A DNA stretch of 64,000 bases from Geosiphon pyriformis (taxonomy: Eukaryota; Glomeromycota; Glomeromycetes; Archaeosporales; Geosiphonaceae), in assembly GCA_016748015.1 (NCBI GenBank), contig JAAOMT010000445.1, positions 449,302-513,301 of the forward strand, written 5' to 3'. Below the pieces are notes generated by a model. That model saw nothing but the letters and a program-made list of their open reading frames with translations. It made no database searches and was not told the origin of the DNA. This document shows, piece after piece, positions 1-12,159 of the stretch. The position numbers and the translations under genes are program-made. The stretch's first letter is position 1. Each line of letters starts with the position of its first letter.

Positions 1-80
<80 letters not shown>

Positions 81-92
81 GTAATAATAATA

Positions 93-123
<31 letters not shown>
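1..123. repeat. (TAA)n microsatellite
   Basis: A nearly pure TAA trinucleotide run with two single-base interruptions (TAG for TAA). It starts at the window edge, so its full length is unknown. Confidence 0.95.
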
Positions 124-1207
124 AGGATATTAATAATAATAAAATATACATAATTTTTATGGATAATCTCATACGAGATCCCGGTAAAAAATTTCCCTCC
201 TCCTACTCTTTCACTTCCACTTCCCAATTCATCCTCTTAAAAAAAAAAAAAGTTTAAATAAATCAGTTTATAGATATGATCACAAATACAGAATTGAGGA
301 TAAACATTTACCATTCTCTTTTTGTGAATGGGCAAAAAATTCAACAGAAAAAAAAATCTTTTCTTCTGAAACAAATTAGGTTTAAAGTTTAAGTTTGGTT
401 GATCCTTGCTACCGAAATTTCGTTTTTCGAATGGAAAAAAAAAGTCTTTGTTCTTTCTTATGGTTTCTCATATTGAAAATCAGTGAACTTTGTTTTTTGT
501 TTTTTTGAATGAGTGATTGTTAGCAACATAAGGCAAAAAAAATTTTTTGACCGACCGACATAAAAAAGAATTCCAACTTTTTCCATTGTGCTGACCTGTT
601 GCAAACAATTTGATATGAAGCGTGTGAAAAAAAAAACAAAACAAAAAAGAAAAGAAACAGCTCAGACGAATTTTTGTTAATGGCTGGACAAAATTCAGGG
701 AATAAAAATAAATTTCTTTAAGCCTAGATTTTTAAAAGAAGTTATTAAAAATTTTTAAGCAAACTTCATTTGATCTTGTTCCGAAAAGTCCCGTTTTTGG
801 TATTGGAAAAAGAAAACTTTTTGGGATGTCTACAAATTAGGATTAATATGAATGAAGATCAAAGATCGCCTCACCGCAGTAATAAGGATTCCCGTTTGTG
901 AGTTAACTTTTGAGGTCAGTGCTTTTTGCACTAAATATGATTGGATAAATTTGTAAAGTCATGTGTAGAAAATATTTTTTTTCCCACGCATTGGGCTCTA
1001 AAAAAATCAAAAATGAAAATTGTTTCAGAGTGAATTTAAGTCTGAGACAATTTTATTTTTTTTATATAGCATCTACAAAGTATTTTGACAATCTTGCACT
1101 ACTATATAGTAAATTCAAACCATAAAAATTATAAAATGTACTATCTGTTGTAGATGTCAAATTTTGGGCTTGTGGATTCATACATAGATGCATAGATACA
1201 TATATAG

Positions 1208-1209
<2 letters not shown>
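124..1209. other. AT-rich stretch, no gene seen
   Basis: I see no supportable coding region. Two short stretches (about 393-445 and 757-815) resemble each other around a shared core ending CGTTTTT, followed by GG and an A-rich run. This suggests an old local duplication. Otherwise it is low-complexity A- and T-rich DNA. Confidence 0.5.
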
Positions 1210-1238
<29 letters not shown>

Positions 1239-1288
1239 CATACATACATACATACATTCATACATACATACATACATTCATACATTCA
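1210..1288. repeat. (TACA)n tetranucleotide repeat
   Basis: About twenty tandem TACA units with a few TTCA variants near the right end. Short ORFs predicted through it on both strands are just the repeat translated and are not genes. Confidence 0.93.
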
Positions 1289-1500
1289 ATCAAAATTTAA
1301 CATTCCTAACGCTAAAATCTTTCGTACTACAGTTTTTCTGTTTGATTTTTTTTTTGCATTCCCTTTTTCAAAAATCAGCAGATTGGTATTTCTAAAGAAA
1401 ACTATATTGCAAAAAAAAAAAATTTTTTTAATCTTTTTTTTATCTATTTTACCCCACAATGTTTTCACATGTTTAGTTTTTTATCGAAAAAATTTAATTA

Positions 1501-1503
<3 letters not shown>

Positions 1504-1545
<42 letters not shown>
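1504..1545. repeat. (CAAT)n tetranucleotide repeat
   Basis: About ten uninterrupted CAAT units. Confidence 0.93.
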
Positions 1546-2291
1546 GCAGTTATCGTTCTTTTAGCATTCTTTTCATTGATAAAAAGTTTTTTGTATTGTG
1601 AAAATCAAATAATTGATTGATATTCTAAATAACTTTTTGAATTTCATTAATTTTTTAAATAACATTGAATTATAATTAGGTCAATTAAAAGGATGAAAAA
1701 TCAAAAAAAAAGATTTTTCACGGTAAGACTATAAAAAAAAAAGATTTTTAAAATAATTCTCAAAGTGGTAAAATATGAGCGAAAAATCTTGATCGATTAT
1801 AATTGGTTCGACTTTTTCATTTTATGAAACCTTAAAAAATTTCAATATTTTTATTCAATAACCATTATTGAATTTGTTCATAAAACTCAAAAAATTTACA
1901 CTGATCCTAATTGGTTTCATCATCATCATTATAATCATTATCATTATTATCATCTACCCCACAATCATATTTTCTCAAGCCTTATGCAAGATGCGTCTCC
2001 TTATGCAAAAGTGATCGATCATAAGACCTTTTAAATTTTTTTCATGGTTTCCTATTAAAACCATTTGAAATTTATTCCGAATGCCAATTGATGCATTTCT
2101 TTCATGTCAGAGTATATTAGCCATTTTCTATTTGTCAAGCTAAAAAGTGAGGATATTAAACTTGGTGAAGGGGATGACTATAGTATGGCGTTGAGTCCAC
2201 GTTTGATTTTTTTTTTCTAAAGACAGTAAAAAATTTATTAATATTGTGTTATACTTGATTATCATCTGCATATCTCACTTAAACCCTTATT
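1546..2291. other. AT-rich stretch, no gene seen
   Basis: Low-complexity DNA without a credible ORF or RNA gene. A short run of CAT/ATT units lies near 1918-1955. Confidence 0.5.
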
Positions 2292-2293
2292 GC

Positions 2294-2337
<44 letters not shown>

Positions 2338-2480
2338 AAACAACAACAACAACAACAACAACAACAAAAACAACAACAACAACAACAACAACAACAAAAA
2401 CAACAACAACAACAACAAAAACAAAAACAACAACAACAAAAACAACATCAACATCAACAACATCAACATTAACATCAACA
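2292..2480. repeat. (CAA)n trinucleotide repeat, interrupted
   Basis: About 60 CAA units broken by extra A's and, toward the right end, by CAT. Depending on frame it would read as poly-Gln, poly-Asn or, antisense, poly-Val or poly-Leu. No flanking sequence supports a protein. Confidence 0.92.
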
Positions 2481-3160
2481 ACGACCAACAAGCATATGAA
2501 AGAAGTGAAACAAGGCCCTGGACAATAATAGTCATGATCTTTATTGTTTTTGTTTTAACATGAACATGCAATCTATTTTCCCAGAGAAAATTCTCAAGGA
2601 ATGGAAAAATGTCTCCGCAACATTTCTTGTTGACATTTCAGTTCATGCGATTTGATTGATCATGCAAGAATTTTCCCATAGAATAGTCAGATTAAACTTT
2701 CTGAAAATTATTTTACGTTTTTCCGAAAACTTTTTTTGTTCTTTTGATTTTAATTTTTGGTCAAATATCTTTTTATGGAAAATGAATAAGATTATTAAAT
2801 GATCTGAATGTAACTTTTCTTTTTGGATTCATATATATAAAGTTAAATTGATTAAGAAACGCAAAAAAGGGAACAAGTCGTAGATTAAAAATTTTTGAAT
2901 TGATCTATTTCACAAATAGTTTTAAATCATTTCATTTTTCTTTTATCTTTCCACACAATCTTTAAAAAGTTTTTTATTTTTTTGATTGATTCTCTATTTG
3001 ACTTTAATCGTCCTATAAATTTAGTAAAAAACTTTTTTATCTAGATAGGAAATAAAAATAGTTTATATTTAATCAATATCTACGTTGCACTCAAAAGGCT
3101 CAGCTATTATTATAAAAACAAATACTTTGAATGAAAACTTTTGACACCCCTCAGTTTTAG
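2481..3160. other. AT-rich stretch, no gene seen
   Basis: I see no gene, repeat array or RNA structure that I can support here. Confidence 0.45.
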
Positions 3161-3199
3161 TTAATGATATATATATACTATATATATATATATCATTAA
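3161..3199. repeat. AT-alternating palindrome
   Basis: TTAATGAT followed by alternating TA, mirrored by TA repeats and ATCATTAA, with about 17-nt arms and a small centre. It can form a cruciform or hairpin. It lies about 120 bp beyond the stop codon of the minus-strand ORF at 3316-3504, so it could act near that gene's 3' end. That role is inference only. Confidence 0.7.
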
Positions 3200-3315
3200 T
3201 TGTCACAGATGTGGTCGTAAAATTATCGAGTTCAAGAATTTAATTGAGTATCGAGTGCCGAGAACAAGAATCACAACATTTGGTAAAAAAATTCATGCAG
3301 ATAAGCGGATACGAC

Positions 3316-3504
3316 CTACCATATGTTTATACCTTTAAACATCTGTTCCCGATGTGCAAAATTTTTCCTAGTACCCGGAAATTTATCCAATTTACTATCA
3401 AGACCGCCCAGAAAACCTAATTTAGTTGATATTGTCAAACAACGGGCATGCTGCAGTGTCATGCAAAAAAAAAGAAGAAGGCACAACAGATAAAAGAGCT
3501 TCAT
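3316..3504 (-). CDS. Candidate small secreted peptide, unknown function
   Basis: A 62-codon ORF that looks like a secretory precursor. Residues 1-22 form a textbook signal peptide: MK, then a Leu/Phe/Cys-rich core, then HARC. A hydrophilic tail of about 40 residues follows, with Gly, Lys and Asp (LGFLGGLDSKLDKF) and ending in GINIW. The ORF body is visibly richer in G and C than the 25%-GC-like surroundings, which favours real coding sequence. The stop is TAG at 3316-3318. GT-containing donor-like sites near the 3' end mean a further exon is possible. A (TTA)n microsatellite lies just upstream of the start, in the presumed promoter. I recognise no family. It could be a secreted effector, a peptide signal or a chance ORF. 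Confidence 0.45.
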   Translation of the reverse strand: MKLFYLLCLLLFFCMTLQHARCLTISTKLGFLGGLDSKLDKFPGTRKNFAHREQMFKGINIW

Positions 3505-3571
3505 CGAATTAGAAGTGTTCTACCTTAGCATTGGTTCTGATCAATTTTTTTTCTTAATTGAATAGTTGTTG

Positions 3572-3573
<2 letters not shown>

Positions 3574-3664
<91 letters not shown>

Positions 3665-3672
3665 TACTATTA
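3574..3672. repeat. (TTA)n microsatellite
   Basis: About 30 TTA units ending in CTA variants. It lies 70 bp upstream of the start of the minus-strand peptide ORF. Confidence 0.95.
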
Positions 3673-4099
3673 CGAGAATTTTTTAATGAATTTCATTATT
3701 GCGGATGATGATGAAAAAAAATAATCTTTTTTGAGGAAACTAAAGACAAATAACTTCAAATTAATCCCAAACAGCGGCTAGAAATAATTTGTTTTATAAT
3801 CATTTGATTAAAAATTTCTAATTTCACTACGGCCCGAAGGATCTAGCAAAAAAAAAACCATTTATTATTCCAAATATCCAATCATTTTTACTCTCGTTTC
3901 GATTTTCTTTAAGCTTGGCGTCTCACTCTTTTCAACAATTGTATTCATGAAGATCCTCCGTTTTTTGTGGGCTAATTTCTTTTGGATAATCAAATGTTTA
4001 AAAGGTAATGAAAACGAAACACTGTACACTGAATATTTGATAATCGCCGATTGTTACAACTTTTAAACAAAGAAAAATTAGGTTCCTCAAAGTTCTTTT

Positions 4100-4137
4100 T
4101 TTCTTTTTCTTTTTTTTTTTTAAAAAAAAAAAAAAAG
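4100..4137. repeat. Poly-T / poly-A mirror
   Basis: A T-rich run followed directly by a run of A's, able to pair as a hairpin. It is low-complexity DNA and I give it no function. Confidence 0.6.
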
Positions 4138-4230
4138 GAGTACAGTAACATTTCTATTATTGATTTCCCGGCTGGGTTGTACCCGCTGTAAATTATCATG
4201 ATCATTATACTTTATCAAGAACATTGAGAT

Positions 4231-4456
4231 AAATATTATTATTATTATTACTACTATTACTACTATTACTACTATTATTATTATTATTACTACTATTACT
4301 ACTATTACTACTACTATTATTATTATTATTATTATTATTACTACTACTACTACTACTACAATTACTATTACTACTACTACTACTACTACTATTACTACTA
4401 TTACTACTATTACTACTATTACTACTACCACTACCACTATTACTACTATTATTACT
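4231..4456. repeat. (TTA/CTA)n compound microsatellite
   Basis: About 225 bp of ATT and ACT triplets in alternating blocks, the longest trinucleotide array in the window. A long antisense reading frame rich in Val and Ile is only the repeat translated. Confidence 0.95.
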
Positions 4457-7366
4457 AGATTTTCCTTATAAACCGAGGCCTGAATTTTTAGATAATCATT
4501 TTACGGAGATTAAATGGTAGCTATTCCACATGTGAAATTCAGAAATTTCTCACGTTAAATCATAATCTGATAAGATCATCATATCTTTAATTGATCGAAA
4601 TTAAAAGTTTATGTGATATCATCGTGATGTCCCAAAAATACAATCGTAATTATCGTGAATCGAATTGATGATTTCATCGATTCCATTCTATTCGATTTGA
4701 TTCCATACCAAACTCATTTCTACAAACGATTAATGAAATTCCCAAGTAAAGCTTGGAGATATTGTAATTTTATTTATAATTTTTAAAATCTAGCCATTTT
4801 TACTATAAAAGAATTTTCTGTACATGATATTATAACATTTTATCCACTACGCTAAACCTAAAATTATAATTATAATTAACATATGCTTTAACTTGCACAT
4901 CTTTTTAAAAATATTCGAATATTCTTTGAAATTTAAAACAGATCTCAAAAGTTTTTACTTTAATACCGATTTATTATTTAAAAGATTTTTTTAAACCACT
5001 ATGAAAAAAATCTTTTAATCCCTTTTTGGAATTGCACGATGAAATCAATTTAAAAATAACTTTATTTAAATATTCATTCATCATTCATCATTCATCATTC
5101 ATCATCCATAATCGGTGATTTATGATATTTCCTTAAACGACCAAGCCCTTTATCACACTTAACCTAAACACTTTGTAAAGACAAAGGCAAAAATTAAAAA
5201 TTAAAAATTAAAAATATCTTTATGACTAGGTTTTCCACCTGATCTTTAACAAATTTGATTAATAATGAATTTATAATCATACACAGTCCAGAATAGATGG
5301 TCCATTTAGTCTGCAAAAAAGATTACCAAAACAATATTATTTTAATATAATGAATGGTAATGAATCACAAATTTGTTTTAAAAAGTATCTGTTTTTCCAA
5401 AATTCCTATTCTGTAACAATGAAGCCACATCCTATTATCTCTAAATTAAAAACGTTGGGTAAATGGCGAAAAGTTTGATTATAATTTAAATCCCTGAATG
5501 CAAGATTTGCATTTTTGTTGGCGGCGTGACCATTGATTGATTTCTGATAGTACGACTCAAAACTTTTAAAAATACAAAACGCGAAATAACTCCTTAAAAA
5601 AAACGGCTAAACTCACATCCTGGCTAAATTTCGATAATTAAATAAGTCAGCTGAGAATTATATATGAAGAAATAATTATAACAATATATTATTGAAAATC
5701 TTGATAAAAATTAAGGTTTAACTTAATAATCTTAAAAAGCTATAGTGAAAAATGAGTGTCATATTTAGTGCATTGTAATCAATTACTTTTAAAGTAAATA
5801 GCCAAATACCTTAATATATCTATTATATTATTTTTGGGATTAATTCTATACGAATTGATTGCCTAGTGAAAATTCGAAATTTCCTAGTTCATAGACGTGA
5901 CCAAATATTATTTTACTTTTTATTTCTTAGACACTTGGTATTGCGTAAAGATTAGTGAACCAATAAATTTTAATTCTGTTAAACTAAATACAAGAATTAT
6001 CAAGTTTTTACAAAAAAATCTATTAATAAGTGTGTAAATATTAAATTTTCTTTCCAAAAGAACTGATCTGCTGCTGGTTCTTTCTAGCACTTTTTAAACT
6101 TTTACAGATCTTTTTAAAAATTTTTAAATATGAAACACAATTTGATATTTTACGAGCTTTTATCATGAAAACAAGTATGAAATTTCAAAAATTTTTGTTA
6201 TTCAAAATGACGGTAAAAAATAGTGTACCATTTGACTTGAGTAAAAGAAAAGATTATAAAATCTTTTGAGAGAATTTTGAAAGTAGATTAAAAAATTAAT
6301 TAATTATTCAAGTAATTAAAGATTTTTTGTAGCACAATTTCTTTATAAACGTGTAAAAGTTAAATCTTTAAACTTTGCTGCTGCTTTTATTTTTAATAAA
6401 AATAAAAAGAATTAAAATTGAATTCTTCAGAAAATCACAGAGAATTTAAATACAGTCAAAAGCTTAGGGATCTCATTTAAATTTGGCAATAAATGAAAAA
6501 GTCAAATAATTTTTTCCCATATAAAAATTTTGAATGAATTAACTATTAATTAATATGGTCTTCTTTTAATATTTTAATGCTATTGAAAAGTATAGAATTA
6601 TGTTGATGATATATATATCCATGAATTAAAACATGGAGTACCATCGACCGTTTGAATGACTTTATGAAATTTTACATGATTCGAATTTTTAAATTCCTTT
6701 TTAGAATTTATCATTGAAAAAAAATTAAAAAAAATTGCCTCATATTAAATTCAATTTTTGTGCTTTTGTTAAAATATTGAATTAAAAATATTTGATAATT
6801 AGAAAAATAATAAAAAAGTCAGATTTTCAAAAAATTACAAAATTTTTTTTTTCCAAAGATTAATGAAAACAATGTATTTAAATATTCATTTATTTAATTT
6901 TTTGATCTCAATGATTTATTTTAATAAAAATCTTGATTATTCACAAAAAAATATATATATATATATATATATTATTTAATTTTAATTCATATTTTCATTA
7001 ATTAAAATATTAAAATTTTAGTTAGATTAACAATATAAAATTGTATTCAATGTATTTATTTTTAAATCATAAAATCATATACATATTTAAAATTCAAAAA
7101 AAAAATTTTTTTTTTAAATTTTTAACTTCGGAAACAAAACTTTTGATAAATAGAAACATAAATAAATAAATAAATAAAGTATATTGAGAATATGACTTAA
7201 ATTTTTATAAATGATAAATATTTAACAATTTTTTTAATCTTAAATTATTTACTTTTTATATATTAAAATTCTTTTATAATTATTGCAAATAATTCATAAG
7301 AAAAATATTTAAAATTTTTAATATATAAACAAAGATTTTAAAACTTTTTTAAAAAACTTTAGTCAT

Positions 7367-7398
<32 letters not shown>

Positions 7399-8739
7399 GT
7401 TACTCTTTGAATGGCACTAAAAATTTTCTTCGTAATATACTCTGTATTAGTCAAGAATATCTCTTTCTCTCGAGAAATTTTTATAAAATTTTTATAAAAA
7501 AAATAATAGGTTTCATACTTTACAATTTCCCTTATCATCTTATTGAGTGTGATTCTCAAACTCGTTTCAATCATGAAACTCTTTTTTAATTTAGGCGTTT
7601 TCCAACTAGATAAAATTGAGAACGGGTAAGTATTGCGATGAAAAACAATTTTGGACAATTTTTCTTTTTTTTAAGTGAGGCTAAAGAAAAACCAGTATTT
7701 AAGATTAGGTTTGTTATTTTTGAATGAATGCAGCTTATAATCTTTAGCAAATCGTTTCTTCTCTACAGTTTACTTTGTACTCTGAGGATACATATCATAA
7801 TTTTAGAAATTTATTCTCGAAACTTTCAAATGTAGAAAACGCTATAGGATTTCCTTCAAAATAAATTCCTCCAATCATTTACCCAAAAATAATCATTTCT
7901 ATTTTCAAAATATAAAAAAAAAAATTTTTTGAACAAATTTTTTAATCAAAAGTTTTAGAGTTTATAGCTATTCCAAATGAAACCAAATAATAAATTTAAT
8001 AGACATCTTGATTAAATAAACCATTTAGAAATGAGTTTATTGAGATTCTTGAGAATATAAAAATAAAAATATACAAATTCATACAAATATTTCAGATGAT
8101 TTTGAAATTTTAAGAATTGAGTAAAAATTCATCCACAAAACTTTCTCACCTTTATCAATAATTTGCTTTTAATAGGGATATTTTCATCATAAAAAAAAAA
8201 GTTTTTTTAAGGAAATATAAAAAACCGATATCTAAATATTTACCAATAGAATTTCTCATTGTATTTCTTGAGAATTTTCAGAAAAAACTATAAAGCTTTT
8301 TATAAAAAATTTGAGAAACAAAAATAATAAAAAAAGAAAAAAGATCTAAATTAAAAATTTAAAGGGTATGATTTTCTCATCTAACAAAGAAATTTTCGAC
8401 CACTAAACATAAATTGAAAAATTAAAGATAGCACAAAGAAAACCAAGAAAGTTACATGCATTTAGTATAATCCAAGCTAAATTTAACTTAATCTTGATTA
8501 GAAACTTGTTCTCCACCCTGATGAATCTTCAATAGAATGTAAAAAGACTTTGCTTTTTTTGATTGTAAAAAAGTCGAACATATTTTTAAAAAACATTTAG
8601 AACAAAAGTTTATTAGAAATTTTAGAATGAGCCAATTGAATTTTCACTTTTGTAAAATAATTTTTAAGAAATTTGAAATCTTTGATTGTTTGAATCCACT
8701 CTCTTTCTACCAATCATCCTGACGGTTACAAACCCTAAA
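4457..8739. other. Long AT-rich gene-poor stretch
   Basis: No credible gene on either strand. Small simple repeats are present: (ATTCATC)n at about 5072-5108, AAAATT units at about 5190-5215, (TA)n at 6951-6971 and (ATA)n at 7365-7398. A short hairpin, CCATG...CATGG, is near 6618. The short ORFs here have the composition of random AT-rich DNA. Confidence 0.55.
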
Positions 8740-8934
8740 ACTAGAAATGATCCAATAACCATATTTAATACCATAATCCAAGTTGCAAAGATGGTTCTCT
8801 TGATAAAAGATGCAACCTCTATATGTTACATAATAACTAGAGCACAACATAATAAAGCTGTTTGTAAAGCTTTATCAGAATGTGTTCAATTCAAGCAAAA
8901 ATGTTTAGAGCAAAAGGATCCACCCTTACTTTAA
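8740..8934 (+). pseudogene. Truncated relic of the kinase gene's N-terminal helical module
   Basis: The translation from about 8740 closely matches residues 14-67 of the protein encoded at 13759-16363. Shared strings include TIQVAKMV, AQHNK.VCKALSE and KCLEQK (KWLEQE in the intact gene). The reading frame stops right after the matching region (LEQKDPP then LL and stop). No kinase or Sel1 sequence follows, and an ATG equivalent to the intact start is absent. It is therefore a fragment of a paralogue, in the opposite orientation to the intact gene 5 kb away. A longer ORF can be drawn upstream to 8686, but the part before 8740 does not match. A short functional homologue cannot be excluded but is unlikely. 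Confidence 0.7.
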
Positions 8935-11082
8935 CCTCTAAATAAATATTAAAAAAACGAATTTTATACAAAAAAAAATATACTTAACCTTGAATTATAA
9001 TTTGGAAGTCACGATATCTATGATTTTATTGTATCAATTAAAAAAAAACATTTTTTGCAAAATTTTAATAGACAATATTTTATTAAATTAATAAAAACAA
9101 TTAAATTGAATAAAGTTTCAAATAAATTTTTTTTTATAGTAGAAAAAAATAAAGTTTATTTAAGATTATTTTGAAAATATCTTAAATATTTTTCCTTGTA
9201 GATTTATTTTAAATATTGAAAATACATAATTGAAAAATAATTACAAAAATTTTATATATATCTATTTTTACTATAAAAAAAAACTATAAAAAAACTTTCA
9301 AAATATGTCACAATTTAATAATCTCAAATTATATTTTTTTAATTATACAATCAAAAATTATTAGATTCTAATAAAATTAAATAATTTTATTCTTCATATT
9401 ATTATAAATAGTTTTACTGAAAAAAATTTTTTATTTTAATTTCGCTTTCTTAAAGTTTAAAAACTATTTAATACATAATGTATGTATTAATTTTTATTTG
9501 ATTTAAATAATTATTCATCTTTTTATACTTAAAATAATAATTCCAAAACAATTGACCACATTAGATATATTTGTTTAATGATAAGTTTTATTTGTGCATA
9601 TGTAATTTTTCGGAGTTTGGTTCAAACTACTATTACAATTTTTGAAAATTGAAAATTGAAATATAGTGGCAATTGTTTTTACAAATTTACATTTAATTAT
9701 ATTTTTAATTCTTCAAATAATAATTACTAATATATTTGACTTCAATATTATTGAAAAAAAAAATTTTATATTAATTCAAAAAATAAATAATAATCAATTC
9801 TGTTTAATTAATTTAATCAAATTAATGTAAAAATTGAATATAAATAAATTATCTGATTTTAATCCCGACATAATTATTTTTTGAATAATATAATATAATA
9901 ACTTAAATATAAAATTATTGTCGAATTTTAATATTAAAATAATGTCATTGTAAAGATTTTATCTGTTTTTAAATTTTAATTATTTTTTTGTTTTTTTGAT
10001 ATAATCATTATTACATAAAAAAAACAAAAATGTAATATTAATTAATATGTGTTATAAAATTATTTTTTGTTTTATTTAAAACAAGAATTATAAACATATA
10101 TTAATTATATAAATATTATATTAAATAGTTTCCAAATATTAAATTTTTAATAAAATTTTTTTTTGATAATAAATTATTATTTTATTGAATTAATAATTAA
10201 GTAATCTTTTAATAATAAAAACAGAAATAAATTTAAAAATTTAATTTAAAATAATATTCACAACCAATAAAATAATTTTGACAATATATTTATTATAAAT
10301 AAATATTGTTTCTAAAAAATTAAAGAATTTCAAATTTTGTTTTCTAATAATGCTTAAAATTATTTCAAACACATATATTTAAAGAAATACAATTCGATAT
10401 TAAAATATATAACTCTTTTAATTTTTGAAAACCTTTGATTATTTTAACTGATAATTACAATGCTTATAATAAAATGATAATATTACATGATTTCCACAAT
10501 CGGATTTTCACGCATTTAATTTTTCACAAAAAACAAACATTTCGCTATTCGAACCGCTTGCATATGTATTCACTTAAAAAATTAGGAAAATTTTAAAAGA
10601 ATAAGGTGATTTTCTCTAGAAAAATTATTTTAAGTTAAAAATTATTTAAATCATCCATCCATATACAAAGTTGATTTTCATTTGTTTTCTTCATCGCTAA
10701 TAATTTCCCTAGTCTTTTGATACCCTTGTTCAACTTGTCTTTGTTCTTTAATTTTGCCTTTCTGAAAACCGATTCTTGTGATACTTATTCATATTCTCCA
10801 TTTCAATTTCAAATTCTTCCGTGTCAGTTGTGAGGTAGATATGTTCAAATACTTTTTTTTTCAATTTTCTTGAGATCTGTTAAAGTAGAGCAGTCCAATA
10901 GAATATTTCGTACATTTTGCGAAACATAAGGTGTAAAAAAATGAAATCAAGAGACGAAACAATAAGGATACTCATAAGGGAGAGACTTTGGGTACATTAT
11001 TTACGATGCCTTCGTTCAGTGGTTAAACATTTTATTTACTAGGCGAGAATTATATCTTCATTAAACTTCTTTTCCATTTTGG
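8935..11082. other. AT-rich stretch, no gene seen
   Basis: Very AT-rich DNA with long homopolymer tracts. I see no ORF with protein-like composition and no RNA gene. Confidence 0.5.
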
Positions 11083-11094
11083 GGTCGCGCGACC
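11083..11094. repeat. Perfect GC palindrome GGTCGCGCGACC
   Basis: A 12-bp perfect palindrome with three CpG-type steps, followed shortly by TGCGCGA. It is striking in DNA almost devoid of CpG. It may be a protein-binding site or chance; nothing else marks its role. Confidence 0.5.
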
Positions 11095-11189
11095 TATTTA
11101 TGCGCGATTTATGGTTGATCTTTACACTATAGCACCATTGTGTAAAATTCTACAAGTTACAGACCAAAGATGGTGAAGAGAATGCTTAC

Positions 11190-11520
11190 TTTTTAAAAAG
11201 AAAACTTTAATCTAAAAACTCAATACATCTAATATCAATAAACCTTTTCAAACAACTAAATTACTCTAATTATAAGTACTATCTTCGAAAATTTCATAAT
11301 CTTAGTATTTACTATCCGAAATTTAGAAACGTAGCAATGATCACAGCTATTTTGTTGGTTGCCAACAAACCCTCTCTTTGGAAAATAATGAATCTACTTT
11401 ATTCATAATAAGCAGGCTTCTCATTCTAATGATCAAAACACACTTCGTGCAAAACTATGATGAATTTTTCAATTATAACAATTTGAGTAATGCAAACTCA
11501 ACTTCTTTATTCAACCACCC
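11190..11520. repeat. Dispersed repeat, copy A
   Basis: About 105 bp (11199-11305) align at roughly three-quarters identity with 22672-22775. Shared strings include CTCAAT/CTCAAA, CAATAT/TAATATCAA, TTTCAA.CAACT and GAAAATTTCATAAT. A second patch at about 11470-11510 matches about 22835-22880. The order and spacing are similar in both copies. No coding capacity or terminal repeat was found, so the class is unknown: possibly a non-autonomous transposon or an old untranslated-region duplication. Confidence 0.55.
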
Positions 11521-12159
11521 TCAATGCCACCTGCCACCGCATCCAGAATTAAGAAACCCCAAGTTACGAGAATCTCTACCCTTAATGAAGATTTTTTAGC
11601 TTAGCCACTTGATTGAGAAATCATTAAAACACCAAGAATTTCTAAAAATTTTATTGGTCCAGCCTGGTTTATTATTTTAGGACACAAAAATTTCCGCTTC
11701 CGGCCCTTAACATTTATACTACATTCCCCCGATGCTTAATCGTCACTCCAAATCACATACAACAATATTAAAACTTCTGGAATAATGGGAAAGATTTCAA
11801 TCCGCACAATCAAGGAAAATTCCATTTTAGATAGCGAAAAAAAGGGTCCAACTGACCAAAAAAATTCATCACAAATATTGCGAAATTGATTGGACAAGCA
11901 ATATGACTATTTCTTTACATACATTAGAGACCAAAAGGTATACTAGTCTTTAATTCACAATTTCAATACATTTTGCGGCTGATAAATAAAAAAACATCCA
12001 AAAGGAAAATGTACAAGATTTTAAATTCAAAAAGATCAGATGATAAGCCTCAAAAAGTAATGCCCATTTGCATGGGTAACCCTTTTAAGAAAAACAAATT
12101 CCTTTTTGACAAACAAACCTGACATTTAACGACTTGCCAATATTATAAAAAAAAATGAT

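Noticed and set aside
1-123. Telomeric repeat at the left edge
   Set aside because: TAA triplets are a simple microsatellite. Telomeric repeats of fungi contain G-rich units such as TTAGGG.
1062-1601. ORFs across the (TACA)n and (CAAT)n repeats
   Set aside because: Reading frames exist only because the repeats lack stops. Composition is not protein-like.
2246-2571. Poly-Gln or poly-Asn protein and antisense poly-Leu or poly-Val proteins
   Set aside because: All are translations of the (CAA)n repeat, with no conserved flank, splice signal or start context.
4120-4437. Antisense hydrophobic ORF rich in Val and Ile
   Set aside because: It is the (TTA/CTA)n microsatellite translated, not a membrane protein.
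11378-11599. 73-codon ORF as a host gene
   Set aside because: It partly overlaps the dispersed repeat and has no conserved feature. The composition fits chance.
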